From assembly GCA_003151515.1 (NCBI GenBank), contig PLXS01000002.1:62001-126000 (forward strand): 64,000 nucleotides of DNA, read 5' to 3'. The position numbers and the translations under genes are program-made. This DNA is from Opitutaceae bacterium (GTDB lineage Bacteria; Verrucomicrobiota; Verrucomicrobiia; Opitutales; Opitutaceae). Positions 1 to 8,862 of this stretch are shown one piece after another. Every line of letters begins with the position of its first letter. Position 1 is the stretch's first letter. A model generated the notes under the pieces. It was not told the origin of the DNA. It did not search any database and saw only the letters and a program-made list of their open reading frames with translations.

Positions 1-2354
1 GCCGGGGTGGCGTCGTAGACCTCCGCAAGGGCGATGCCGGTGTCTCCCGACGCCCCGACTATCTGGGCCGTGTAAGCGCCTGCCGAAAGCGTGCTCACCA
101 GAGCGGAGTCCAGGCTGCTGGAGGAGGGCCAGGCGAAGGCTCCGACCACTGCGGCTGTCGAGACCACCTGGGTGTTTCCCGCCCACCCCGCGTTCGTGCT
201 GAGGACGGTGGAGGAGCCGTTGGCATTGCTTTGGTTTAGGATGAGCTTCGGATCAGGCAGGACACCGCTGACCCCGAACGCTGACAGCGCCGGTCCGGAC
301 GCGCGGATGAGGACGGACTGGGTGCCCGAAGTTCCTGTGCCTGCCGAGTAGAACCCGAGGATCATTTGGCTGGCCCCCGTTCCCACCGTCCCCCGGCACG
401 AGACATTGATGAGGCGTCCGATGTCCGGCGTCGCGTCGAGCATGAGTTGCTCCGTAGAGCTGAGCACCGAGCTTGACGCATTCGAGACTAGGCACGCGTA
501 GTCGCCCGCACGGGTGCCGGATCCGCTCAGGAGCAGGGTGGATGCGGCCGAGCCGCTGATTCCCGTGCCGTCACTCAGGGGATTCCCGTCAAAATACCAC
601 TGGAAGGTGAGCGGGCCCGTGCCGGTAGCGGCGACGCCTAGGGTCGCCGCCTGACCGGGTGCGACCACGAGGCTTGCGGGCAGCGTGTTGATGGCGACTG
701 CCGACGGGGTCGTCACCCAGACGGTCTGACGCGCGCCCGAGAACCCAGCGGCGCTATTGGTAAGAACGCGGACGGCGTAGGCTATGCCTGGCTGCACGGC
801 GAGCGCGGCGGTGGTGGCGCCCGGACCCGTTGTCGCCCCGACGCTGAAATTCGTGCCGTCCGTCGAAAATTCGACCACGAAGCCGGATTCGAAGTTGGAG
901 CGCGTGGTCCAGCTGACGTCGATCTGGGTGCCGGAGGTGGCGACGGCTACCACGTTGTCCGGGGGCGGCGCGGTGAACCCGGCGCGTTGGAGGCCGCGTT
1001 GAATGACCGGACTTCCCAGAATCCGGGCCCACAGGTCTCCGCTGAGGTAATTGTCGATCATCAGGATGCTTGGGCCGGCGTCGATGCCGACGACATCGGG
1101 GTCGAACCAGCTTCCCGCAGTGATATTGAAAGCATCGCAGAAACCGTAGTCGGACCATATGCTCGCCAAATAGCTATCGTACAGATGGTGCGCTGCCGGG
1201 ATACAGATTTCCGGAGAAAAGGGGATGGAACCGAGCACGGCGGAAGGGGCGAGCGTTCCGTCGTCCAGTGTGGTCGGGGGGCCGGGTGGGGCGCCGCGGC
1301 CGGCATAGTCAAGGTAACTCACGCCGCCGACAGTCGCATTGGGGCCGTCGCAGGCGGTGATGCCAAACTCTGTGCTCCCGTAGTTGCGGAAAGGCTGGGT
1401 GATGGCGTACGCCTGTTGCGCATAGGTGGCACGGCGGGAGTTTTCGAAATAATCGATGCCGCCGCCGTTGGAGCGCAGATAGGCGTCGGTGATGCCCCGG
1501 AAATCCACGAAGCAGTGCGAGTACTGGTCGGTGAAGAGCGAGCCGGTGGTCGTCCACAGGTAGCTCTGGTCGAAGAAGGTGCGCCACTGATAGGAGCTGG
1601 CCCACGCATCCCAGGAGGCCGCCGGCAGCGGATTGTTAGCAGCTCCCAAGCCCAGCAGGTAGAGGGCCATCGCCTCGTTGTAGCCGGACCAGCCATCGGC
1701 ATTGAAGCCGGAGACCGGGTCCCATGACATCGTGATCCGGTTGTCAGGGCGCAGCACGAAGGTCCAGTCAAGCCCGTTGAGCAGACCTTGGGATAGCTGG
1801 CGGATCAAAGCCTCGCTTGGATCGGTCGGGTCGTCGAAGAAAAGCCCGCAGTCAAGAACCCCAAGCATGAGCCAGGCGGTGTCGACTGTGGACAGCTCGC
1901 TGGTCCCCGAGCGAAGGCCGGAGGTAGAGTCTAGGAAATGATAGAACCAACCCCGATCGCCGGCAACGCCAGAGGGGGCGCTGCCCTGGGGAAGGCTGGC
2001 AAGGGTCTGCAGGGTTGTGAGCACGCGCGCCCGCCCGTCCGCCCGGCTTATCCAGCCGCGCGCGATGGCCGTGTTGATGCAGCTTAGGCCGAAGCCGGTC
2101 GCGGCGATGCTAGCCAAGGCGGGATTGGAGGCGCGGTCGGCCACGAGTCCGGTCGTGGGGCTCTGGTTCGCCCAAAAAAAGTTGAAGGCATGCTGACCCA
2201 CGTATTCGAGGAAGGCGGCGTCGCTCGGGAAGCTGGTTTGCAGCCCGGTCGGGGCCGGCAGCTGGTAGGCCGCGCGCCCAGTGGAGGGCGACGTGGCAAC
2301 CAGGAGCAGCATCAAACCCGAGCATCGCAGGGAAACCGGAATTCTGGGCCGCAT
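1..2354 (-). CDS. Secreted GH144/glucoamylase-like hydrolase with FN3 and Ig-like modules (partial, 3' end outside window)
   Basis: Probable extracellular glucan hydrolase. The ATG at 2354 gives a signal peptide (MRPRIPVSLRCSGLMLLLVA...) and the frame stays open to the window edge, about 784 residues. Residues about 30-450 resemble the Glycoamylase domain (PF10091, GH144 beta-1,2-glucanase type): a GYNEAMALYLLGLG block near 225 and a terminal block containing FCDAFN, GIDAGPSILMIDNY and QRGLQRAGF. A fibronectin type III domain (about 459-545), an Ig-like domain (about 550-640, YACLVSNAS) and a beta-rich module starting RLINVSCRGTVGTG (about 644 on) follow. That last module is frequent at the ends of verrucomicrobial secreted proteins. 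The family assignment is confident; the substrate is not shown. The C-terminus is not visible. Confidence 0.85.
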   Translation of the reverse strand, partial: MRPRIPVSLRCSGLMLLLVATSPSTGRAAYQLPAPTGLQTSFPSDAAFLEYVGQHAFNFFWANQSPTTGLVADRASNPALASIAATGFGLSCINTAIARGWISRADGRARVLTTLQTLASLPQGSAPSGVAGDRGWFYHFLDSTSGLRSGTSELSTVDTAWLMLGVLDCGLFFDDPTDPSEALIRQLSQGLLNGLDWTFVLRPDNRITMSWDPVSGFNADGWSGYNEAMALYLLGLGAANNPLPAASWDAWASSYQWRTFFDQSYLWTTTGSLFTDQYSHCFVDFRGITDAYLRSNGGGIDYFENSRRATYAQQAYAITQPFRNYGSTEFGITACDGPNATVGGVSYLDYAGRGAPPGPPTTLDDGTLAPSAVLGSIPFSPEICIPAAHHLYDSYLASIWSDYGFCDAFNITAGSWFDPDVVGIDAGPSILMIDNYLSGDLWARILGSPVIQRGLQRAGFTAPPPDNVVAVATSGTQIDVSWTTRSNFESGFVVEFSTDGTNFSVGATTGPGATTAALAVQPGIAYAVRVLTNSAAGFSGARQTVWVTTPSAVAINTLPASLVVAPGQAATLGVAATGTGPLTFQWYFDGNPLSDGTGISGSAASTLLLSGSGTRAGDYACLVSNASSSVLSSTEQLMLDATPDIGRLINVSCRGTVGTGASQMILGFYSAGTGTSGTQSVLIRASGPALSAFGVSGVLPDPKLILNQSNANGSSTVLSTNAGWAGNTQVVSTAAVVGAFAWPSSSSLDSALVSTLSAGAYTAQIVGASGDTGIALAEVYDATP

Positions 2355-2924
2355 CGCAGGATGGAAGGTTGGCGGGCGGCGCGTGGCCGTTGGCCGAATT
2401 TTGACAGCTTAGTTTGGATGGGCTTGCTGGCAGCGGCGAAGTTGATGAGGCCCGAATTCAGTCGCTGCCTGAGCGCGTCGATGAGACGGGCCGTCTCCTT
2501 CTTGACATGTAAGTGATCAAATCCCGGGTTGCCGATTTTTCGGCTTTTTGGCGACGGGTAGCAAGCGCGCAGCTCTCCGTGGTGATGGCCGTTTTTTTCC
2601 GGCCCAACACCGCTCGTTGTTCAGCCCTGCGAACAGGGGATAGTCGCTAGAAGCGGCTGGATGGGAGTTGCGTCAGGGTGCGACGAATGGGGCCTGTTTT
2701 GCACTGAAGCTGAGCGCATGTTTAGCACTCAGCGTTTTGGTTCGTAGAAAATGTTTAGCGCCCTTTGTTTCGGGCTAAACAACAGCATGGTCCACCATCC
2801 CGGACCGAAGCGGTCTCTCGCCTCGTTCGAATGCTCCCCGCAAAGCCGACATTCGAGCGTCGGCACCGATGTTGACTCCAATCCGACGGCGCGCGGTGAA
2901 GTCGCCTGCGCGAGCACGCCAAGA
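2355..2924. other. Long intergenic region with hairpins, no supported gene
   Basis: This 570-base stretch lies between two minus-strand genes. I see no credible ORF. It contains three stem-loops: GCCGA/TCGGC followed by five T at 2531-2549 on the plus strand, GGCCG/CGGCC around a T-run at 2587-2604, and GTTTAGC/GCTAAAC with a bulged G at 2753-2780. ATGTTTAGC occurs twice about 33 bases apart near 2719 and 2752. An imperfect palindrome with TTGA/TCAA ends at 2505-2523 lies about 150 bases upstream of the hydrolase start and could be an operator. Confidence 0.5.
2531..2549 (+). terminator. Terminator-like hairpin with T-tail, without an upstream plus-strand gene
   Basis: A 5-bp stem GCCGA/TCGGC with a T loop is followed by TTTTT on the plus strand. 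There is no plus-strand gene upstream in the window, so it may be chance, or may block antisense or small-RNA transcription from the region upstream of the hydrolase gene. Confidence 0.3.
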
Positions 2925-3752
2925 CTACTCGACCGGCGCCGCCGAATCTTCCGGTACAGTCGGCGCGAGACCCCACGGGGTGCTTCGCAGGGATGCGGCG
3001 ACGATCCATGCCGACGCCGCCAGCAAGAAGGTCACGAAGGTCTCCGAGCATTGAATTTGCGTTGAAGGCGCCCATTCAGGCATGGGTTGCGCAAAAAAAC
3101 TCGGTAACCAGACCAACACACCAAAAAGAGTTATCATTATGGCTTCCAGTGTCGCCGCCAGGCGGGGAAGAACCCCAAAGAGAAGGCCGAAGCCCGCGGC
3201 GGCGTGACAGGCTCCGGTAAGGTACGCGAGCCCCGTCCGGCCGAGAAGCCACGCCGGTACCATTTTTGCCGTATACGTTGCGTATGCGAAATGCGCAGCG
3301 CCGTACGCCACGCAAGCCGCGCCGAAAAGAACTCGCGCCACGTGCAACGCGCGGTCGCCGGTCATGCCAGCCACAGCGGGCACGCCATTTTGGCGGCGTA
3401 GTACAGCGTAGAGAAGCCATGCGCCAAGCAATGGTCCCAGGGCTTCGCTAAAACCGTACCAGGAGCCGACGATCAGAGGCTTGAGGAAAACGGGGCGCGC
3501 GCGTGCCACGGCCCAGACCGATCCGTACACTCCGATAGTCATCGCGCTTACCAAGGCTGTGCGCGCAAAGAACAAGCCGGCGCTTGCAGCCAGCAATATC
3601 GCCCCCGATCCATATGCGCAAACTTCCTGCCAGGGAAGCAATGCGGGGAACGGCTCCAAGATTGGCGCGAAGTTGCCGTAGACTAAACTAAGTATGGCGA
3701 GGCCAGCCACTGAGATTCCGAACAGAGCATGGCCGAATCCAGATATCCGCAT
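2925..3752 (-). CDS. DoxX-like integral membrane protein
   Basis: A 275-residue polytopic protein with about eight predicted hydrophobic segments. It begins with the membrane segment FGISVAGLAILSLVYG and ends with TFVTFLLAASAWIVAASL. The motif order (GHALFGISVAGLAILSLVYGNF, then a second half starting ARVLFGAACVAYGAAHFAYA) suggests an internally duplicated DoxX/DUF4267-like fold. DoxX-like proteins are often linked to redox or thiol stress, but the role here is unknown. ATG 3752 is preferred over the TTG seven codons upstream. The gene stands alone, flanked by long spacers. Confidence 0.6.
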   Translation of the reverse strand: MRISGFGHALFGISVAGLAILSLVYGNFAPILEPFPALLPWQEVCAYGSGAILLAASAGLFFARTALVSAMTIGVYGSVWAVARARPVFLKPLIVGSWYGFSEALGPLLGAWLLYAVLRRQNGVPAVAGMTGDRALHVARVLFGAACVAYGAAHFAYATYTAKMVPAWLLGRTGLAYLTGACHAAAGFGLLFGVLPRLAATLEAIMITLFGVLVWLPSFFAQPMPEWAPSTQIQCSETFVTFLLAASAWIVAASLRSTPWGLAPTVPEDSAAPVE

Positions 3753-3950
3753 GTTGAGATTGCCTACGTCCAAGTACAGCCCGCAAAAGTGGGCAGGTCA
3801 GCATTCAATGATGCAATAGTATCCATACGATTAGGTCTAGTCTGCCTGATCATGCTTGGCCTGTTAGGCCTTTCGCGTGCCAGTGGTTTCGCCCGTACGG
3901 GCTGGGTCGTCCAACAGAATTGATTCCGGCTTTATCGAGGCAAACCCTCG

Positions 3951-4523
3951 TCAGCCCAGTGTGTTGTTTGTGTCCTCGACGTGGACACGCTCGAGCATCT
4001 TGAGGAGCATTGCCCGGGTCTGCTTTGGCGACTTCGGCGTTGCAAGGGCCGTGATGTGGATGTCCACCCAGGTGTTATCCTGGATCCAGTGGGCCCGGAT
4101 GTTCGAGTGGACGGTGTCGGCGATCTTCAGATCGTAGAGTACCGCGTCCCAGCCCCCGATCTTCCTGAACTCTACCGCGTCAGGTTCGGGCAGACCGTTG
4201 ATTTGCCATTGGATCGTGTCGGCCTGCCAGATCTTCTTTGTCGACGTGAAGCCATCGGCCTTCTCGATCCATCCGCTGACTGAGATATCGGGGCGTCGCT
4301 CGTGTTGAAACAAAATGTAGCGGGGGTTCATTTTTGACCCCTTTACGACGTGGTTCTTGAGCTCCTTCTTTGGGATTGTCACCGCCAGCGCGGATACTGG
4401 AACGTTGAGGACGAACCCATCGGGGAGTTCGAAGACCTGGAGGGTTTCGCCTTCGGTGGCGTTGCCGAGCCCTTGGGAGAAAGCGACGAACGTGAACGAG
4501 GATCCGAAGTCGACGGGTTTCAT
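3951..4523 (-). CDS. Hypothetical protein, probable beta-rich
   Basis: I do not recognise this 190-residue protein. It is mostly polar and beta-rich (VFELPDGFVLNVPVSALAVTIPKKEL; SGWIEKADGF; IQWQINGLPEPDAVEF), without membrane helices or obvious catalytic motifs. No signal peptide is visible from the chosen ATG 4523 (a TTG lies two codons upstream), so an exported protein with an upstream start lost to frameshift cannot be excluded. Downstream, CGAGG/CCTCG at 3936-3950 and a perfect 12-bp palindrome GCCCGTACGGGC at 3891-3902 could help end transcription. The long gap upstream contains a tRNA-like relic. Confidence 0.5.
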   Translation of the reverse strand: MKPVDFGSSFTFVAFSQGLGNATEGETLQVFELPDGFVLNVPVSALAVTIPKKELKNHVVKGSKMNPRYILFQHERRPDISVSGWIEKADGFTSTKKIWQADTIQWQINGLPEPDAVEFRKIGGWDAVLYDLKIADTVHSNIRAHWIQDNTWVDIHITALATPKSPKQTRAMLLKMLERVHVEDTNNTLG

Positions 4524-4574
4524 TTGCAAGTCTCGATGTGCTTCAAGGGTGCATAGACAAGAAGTTCATCTTCT

Positions 4575-4656
4575 GCCCGCGCGGTGGAATGGCAAACACG
4601 TCGGGTTTGGAAGCCGAAGCCGCAATAGGCGTGCGGATCCGACTCCTGCCTGCCCA
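4575..4656 (+). pseudogene. Degenerate class II tRNA-like sequence (Leu-like)
   Basis: The sequence reads like a decayed tRNA with a long variable arm. The D-arm-like GGTGGAATGGCAAACACG (4583-4600) closely matches the Leu tRNA D-arm. The anticodon arm at 4601-4617 has a 4-bp TCGG/CCGA stem. A variable-arm stem GCC/GGC follows, and a T-arm GCGGA-TCCGACT-CCTGC at 4633-4649 differs from a functional arm at a few bases. The acceptor halves (GCCCGCG and CTGCCCA) do not pair and the anticodon loop would be oversized, so it is not expected to work. It lies in the 393-base gap 4524-4916, otherwise empty. It could be a mobile-element footprint or chance. Confidence 0.3.
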
Positions 4657-4916
4657 GCGTCGCCAGCAAAAGCTTCAGGGGCGCCCTATACGTCTATGTT
4701 TCGGAGGAAGTGGTCCCTGCGCCCTACTCGGTCGAGCTTCTAGGCGCCGCATGGAAGGTGAAAAAGGGCCGAATTCACCCGTGCGAGGAAGCGAGATATC
4801 GGGGTTTGTTTCGCTGTTTAGCGAATTCGTCGGAAGAGCCTAAGAACAGCCAATCAGGGCACAATTCTTGCGCAGTGCCAAACATCCGCTGCTTCGGGCG
4901 GCGCATCGCACGGCCT

Positions 4917-5978
4917 TCAGGCCAAAGAGGCCATGTCGATCACAAAGCGGTATTTCACGTCGCTCTTCAGCATGCGCTCGTAGGCGGTGTTGATTTGATC
5001 CATGCGGATCATCTCGATGTCGCTCGTGATGTTGTGCTTGCCGCAGAAATCCAGCATCTCCTGCGTCTCCGGCAGGCCGCCGATCAGCGAGCCGGACAAT
5101 GACCGGCGGCGGAACAGGAGGGGAAACGCCGCCACAGGCAGCGGCTTCTCGGGCGCGCCTACCAGCACCAGGTTGCCGTCGCGCTTTAGCAGGTTGAGGT
5201 AGGCGTTGATGTCGTGGGTGGCGGAAACCGCATCCAGAATGAAGTCGAAGCTGCCAGCCTGTGCGGCCATCTGGGCCTCAATAGTGGATACGACCACCTC
5301 GTGAGCGCCGAGCCGCTTGCCGTCCGCGATCTTGCCGGGCGATGTGGTGAACAGCACGACCTGTGCGCCGAAGGCCTTGGCGAATTTGACGCCCATGTGG
5401 CCGAGGCCGCCCAGGCCGACGATCCCTACCTTCTGGCCGGCTCCGACCTTCCAGTGGCGCATCGGGGAGTAGGTGGTGATGCCCGCGCAGAGCAGGGGCG
5501 CGGCAGCCGCGGGGTTAAGGTTGGCTGGCATCCGAAGCACGAAGTCCTCCGTCACGACGATGCTCTGTGAATAGCCGCCGAGCGTCGGCGTGCCGAGGTG
5601 CTTGTCGATGCTGCCGTAGGTCATGACCATGCCGTTGTCGCAGAACTGCTCCAGACCCGCGCGGCAATTCGGGCACGTGCGGCAGGAATCGACAAGGCAG
5701 CCGACGCCGACGGTGTCGCCGACCTTAAACTTCTTAACACCGCCGCCGACGGCCGTCACCCGGCCAACGATCTCATGGCCCGGCACCGCGGGATACTGGG
5801 TGAAGTGCCATTCGTTGCGCGCGTAGTGCAGGTCGGAGTGGCAGACGCCGCAATAAAGGATCTGGATTTGGATGTCGGTGGCGGTTGGAACGCGGCGCTC
5901 AATGACTGCTGCGCCGAGAGGGGACGTGGCGCTGGCGGTGGAGAAGGCTTTGGTGGAATAACAGATAGGCTTGGACAT
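4917..5978 (-). CDS. Zinc-dependent NAD(P)-type alcohol dehydrogenase (YahK/CAD-like)
   Basis: Cytosolic medium-chain dehydrogenase of 353 residues, the usual length, probably reducing aldehydes with NADPH. The catalytic zinc ligands fit Cys46 (CGVCHSD), His68 (GHEIVG) and Cys164. Structural zinc cysteines are 99, 102, 105 and 113. The Rossmann dinucleotide motif GLGGLG is at 188-193. The architecture is closest to E. coli YahK and cinnamyl-alcohol dehydrogenases. The gene is monocistronic, with 318 bases to the divergent epimerase gene. The substrate cannot be assigned from sequence. Start ATG 5978 fits the family N-terminus. Confidence 0.88.
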   Translation of the reverse strand: MSKPICYSTKAFSTASATSPLGAAVIERRVPTATDIQIQILYCGVCHSDLHYARNEWHFTQYPAVPGHEIVGRVTAVGGGVKKFKVGDTVGVGCLVDSCRTCPNCRAGLEQFCDNGMVMTYGSIDKHLGTPTLGGYSQSIVVTEDFVLRMPANLNPAAAAPLLCAGITTYSPMRHWKVGAGQKVGIVGLGGLGHMGVKFAKAFGAQVVLFTTSPGKIADGKRLGAHEVVVSTIEAQMAAQAGSFDFILDAVSATHDINAYLNLLKRDGNLVLVGAPEKPLPVAAFPLLFRRRSLSGSLIGGLPETQEMLDFCGKHNITSDIEMIRMDQINTAYERMLKSDVKYRFVIDMASLA

Positions 5979-6296
5979 ACAGGAGGTTCTGGTTTTCGGG
6001 AAATTGGCGCCGTCGACAGGGAAACCGTGCGCAGCTCTGCTTATTATTCAAGCGCTGCCTAGCGTGCAATGCTTACCACGGCCAGCCTCTGATAAACACG
6101 GGGGATGCCAACGGACTGGAGGCGACGGTGGATCTTTTTCTCAAGTGTTCAGACTTGGACAGGGTCGCTGATCAGCTGCTCCCCGGCTCTTCAAGCGACC
6201 GGTCGAGGGGAGTCCCGTGCGGGCATCTGACTTGCATTGGGCAGCGCGATCTAGTGGTGGTACAGGTGCCCGCTAGGACCAACTCTTGCGGGATCC
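5979..6296. other. Divergent intergenic region, nothing recognised
   Basis: A 318-base spacer between the alcohol dehydrogenase (minus) and the epimerase (plus). It must hold both promoters, but no convincing -35/-10 pair, riboswitch, hairpin or ORF was seen. The small open frames here lack coding character. Confidence 0.4.
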
Positions 6297-7574
6297 ATGC
6301 CCACCAGAGAGGAAATAGACGCGCTCCGCGAAAAGACAGAGAGGTACCTGGTCGACGTGTTGATGCCTTTTTGGATGGAGCGTTCCGTCGACAGGGAGTT
6401 CGGAGGCTTCCTGCCATACTTTGATCGCGATGGAAGGCCCACGGGTGAGACGGCAAAAACTTACCTTTCCCAGGTCCGCATGCTCTATGCGATGGCCAGC
6501 ACCCACCGTGCTGGGTATGGAAACGGAAGGTGCGGGGAGCTTTCCAGATGGGCGGCCGACTTCTTGCTCGAGCACCTTTGGGATGAGAAAAACGGGGGTT
6601 GGATATGGATCGCGGATAGAAGGGGTGTCCCCACCGTGACGGCAAAGGTCGGGTACGGTCAGGTTTTCGGCCTCTATGCGTTCAGCGAATACTTCATGGC
6701 GACGAATGATGAGCGGGGAAGGGTCGCGGCCAACCGAACCTTTGATTCGATCTGCAGCCACATGGTTGACTCGAGAGACGGCGGGTTTTTCGAGCTCTTC
6801 TATCCTGACTGGCGGCTGGAAAGGCCGGGAAAATACGGAGGCGACCGCAAGAGCATGGACGTGCACATGCACGCGATGGAGGCCTTGACCAGCTATTATG
6901 AGATGACCGGCGATCCTTCGCACAGGGAGCGCCTTCTTGAGGTCATAGACCTGATCATCAGCCGGATGCTCGATTCTAGGTTCGGAACAGGCTACATCCA
7001 GTTCACTCCCGACTTTAGGCCGCTTCCCGCGATAATGTTCGCCGTGGATTGGGGGCGGGACGCGAAGCCTGTCGATGGAGTGGCGAGGCCCCTGAATTCC
7101 ACGTCCTACGGCCACAATGTGGAGTTTGCATGGCTTCTCTTGCATGCCGCCGACGTGCTAGGGCAGCCTCGTGGCACCTACGATGAAGTCGTGAGGAAGA
7201 TTTTTGATCACTGTGTTAGCTATGGGATTGATTGGGAGTTCGGAGGCGTATTCGTCGAGGGACCCCAAGACGGTCCGACCCGGCTGACCGAAAAACAGTT
7301 TTGGCAGCAGGCCGAAATGCTTGTCGGGATGCTGGACGCATACGCGATGTTCGGAGACGAGAGATTCTGGGAGGCGTTTTGCAATGTGCATGCCTTCGTC
7401 TTCAGCAGGTTCATTCATCTGGCCGGGGGAGGGGAATGGTTCGAGCGACTGGCGCGTGACGGCACGCCCATAGACGACGCCTTGGGACACGGCTGGAAGA
7501 TATGCTACCACACCATGCGCTCCATGGTGCAGAGCACCAAACGGCTCAGGGCGCTTCTCGGGCGGGTGGCTTAG
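6297..7574 (+). CDS. AGE-family sugar 2-epimerase/isomerase
   Basis: 425-residue cytosolic (alpha/alpha)6-barrel enzyme of the N-acylglucosamine 2-epimerase/cellobiose 2-epimerase superfamily. Features match the active site of these enzymes: His190/His192 (DVHMHAME), His273 with Glu276 and Trp279 (GHNVEFAWLL), Trp336 with Glu340 (FWQQAE) and His405 (CYHTMRS). Members epimerise at C2 of N-acylglucosamine, cellobiose or mannose, or isomerise sugars. The sequence does not decide which, but the GHNxExxW and YHTxR pattern leans toward the cellobiose/mannose group. It faces a PfkB sugar kinase, suggesting a carbohydrate-use pair, though on opposite strands. Start ATG 6297. Confidence 0.85.
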   Translation: MPTREEIDALREKTERYLVDVLMPFWMERSVDREFGGFLPYFDRDGRPTGETAKTYLSQVRMLYAMASTHRAGYGNGRCGELSRWAADFLLEHLWDEKNGGWIWIADRRGVPTVTAKVGYGQVFGLYAFSEYFMATNDERGRVAANRTFDSICSHMVDSRDGGFFELFYPDWRLERPGKYGGDRKSMDVHMHAMEALTSYYEMTGDPSHRERLLEVIDLIISRMLDSRFGTGYIQFTPDFRPLPAIMFAVDWGRDAKPVDGVARPLNSTSYGHNVEFAWLLLHAADVLGQPRGTYDEVVRKIFDHCVSYGIDWEFGGVFVEGPQDGPTRLTEKQFWQQAEMLVGMLDAYAMFGDERFWEAFCNVHAFVFSRFIHLAGGGEWFERLARDGTPIDDALGHGWKICYHTMRSMVQSTKRLRALLGRVA

Positions 7575-7597
7575 GAAGATCCAAGCCCGCGCTCTCG

Positions 7598-8623
7598 CTA
7601 ATTAAGCTCCATGTATGTCGCGCGACGATGGAGCGTGCGAATCTCGTCCGGGGTCGCAGTGCCCGTCTGGTGCAGCTTTTGAACGGTGACGCCGGCGACA
7701 AGGTTCCCGAAGGAGGAGGCCTCTGCGGGTGTTGATCCGACGGCCAAGCAGGCGGCTATGCCGGAAACCATGCTGTCTCCCGCGCCGACGGTATCGATCT
7801 TGCCCGTGGTGCGAAGCCCTGGAATCTCGTGTGTTCCTGATTCATCCACCACGATGCAGCCCCGTATTCCCCGGGTTACGAAGACGGGATGCCGCCACCT
7901 TGAAAAGAGGCGTGTCGCCGAGTCCAGGGCCTCCTGCCTGGTGATTACATCGGTCGGAGCGCGGGATGTTCCGCAGAGCCGGGATGCCTCAAGATCGTTC
8001 AGCTTATGAGCGCCCGTCGGATAGGATTCTGCCATATCCCGACAATCAACCAACCCGATCACCCCGGGGAACCCTGCCAGCAGTTGGTTGATGCCGGACT
8101 TTACTCCCGGCGAATGCAGGCCGCGTTCGAATTGCTGATTGATGATCAGGACGTCGAGTTCGGGAAGCGCCCCGGCAAGTGAGCCCAGGAGAGCCCGCTC
8201 GGATTCCGGCGAGATGGAGTTGAAAACGCCAAGATCAAAGCGATTGGACTCCTCGCCCTGAACGATTGGCTTAAGGTAGCAGTTGGTCTGCCAGTCGTCT
8301 CCCTGGACGCTCAAACTCCCTGTGTCGACCCCGATGGCCTTTAGTAGCCGCAGGAGTTCTGCCCCCATGGGGTCGCGACCAACGACTGCGAAGGCCTTGA
8401 GGTGCTTGACGCCGATCGCATGAAGATTTGCTGCGACATTGCCCGCCCCGCCAAGCGATGTTCGCTGCTCCCGGACGGGGCGTGTCATGAGGCCTGTTTC
8501 GAGCGAGGGCTTCGATGCGTCCGAATCGACCATGAAATAGCCATCGACGCAAAAATCCCCGACGACTCCGATTCTTGCGTTGCCGATTCTGCCTAGGAGG
8601 TTCGCGAGATGGGTTGCCGTCAT
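7598..8623 (-). CDS. PfkB-family carbohydrate kinase
   Basis: 341-residue ribokinase-fold kinase that probably phosphorylates a sugar or sugar phosphate with ATP. The N-terminal GGAGNVAANLHAIG and the C-terminal signature DTVGAGDSMVSGIA, with its catalytic Asp, are clear. The overall style (GVVGDFCVDGY, TRPVREQRTSLGGAGNV) resembles the kinase half of HldE/RfaE, but no cytidylyltransferase half follows. ATG 8623 (MTATHLANLLG) fits the family. An in-frame TTG at 8701 would add a 26-residue low-quality extension. It converges on the epimerase gene, with a small bulged stem between them. Confidence 0.82.
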   Translation of the reverse strand: MTATHLANLLGRIGNARIGVVGDFCVDGYFMVDSDASKPSLETGLMTRPVREQRTSLGGAGNVAANLHAIGVKHLKAFAVVGRDPMGAELLRLLKAIGVDTGSLSVQGDDWQTNCYLKPIVQGEESNRFDLGVFNSISPESERALLGSLAGALPELDVLIINQQFERGLHSPGVKSGINQLLAGFPGVIGLVDCRDMAESYPTGAHKLNDLEASRLCGTSRAPTDVITRQEALDSATRLFSRWRHPVFVTRGIRGCIVVDESGTHEIPGLRTTGKIDTVGAGDSMVSGIAACLAVGSTPAEASSFGNLVAGVTVQKLHQTGTATPDEIRTLHRRATYMELN

Positions 8624-8842
8624 GCGGGGGCTGGTCACAGGATTAGTCAGAGCACCGGGGGCATGAAAGCTGGAACCAGCGAATCTTTGGTCCAAACCCA
8701 AAGGAGGGGCCGCAATGGCCGAGCTCTACGCGAATCGGCCATGGCAGGTGGATTCGATTCATTCGGTGCGGCGGATTGAGCCAGCTCTTCCACCTGGCCT
8801 GGAGGACCGTTGCTCCCCTCATGGCAATATCGCTCTTTGGCG

Positions 8843-8862
8843 GCCGCTAGACCTCTAGCGGC
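8843..8862 (-). terminator. Stem-loop spanning the cupin stop codon
   Basis: A perfect 8-bp stem GCCGCTAG/CTAGCGGC with loop ACCT includes the cupin gene's TAG. No T-tail follows on the minus strand, so it is more likely an mRNA 3'-end stem than a strong intrinsic terminator. Confidence 0.3.

Noticed and set aside
4538..4843. 101-codon plus-strand ORF with a CPRGGMANTSG start
   Set aside because: This pattern is typical of a chance translation of a tRNA-like sequence; see the relic at 4575-4656.
8701..8720. AAGGAGG on the plus strand at 8700 as a ribosome site
   Set aside because: No plausible plus-strand gene follows; the kinase here is on the minus strand.
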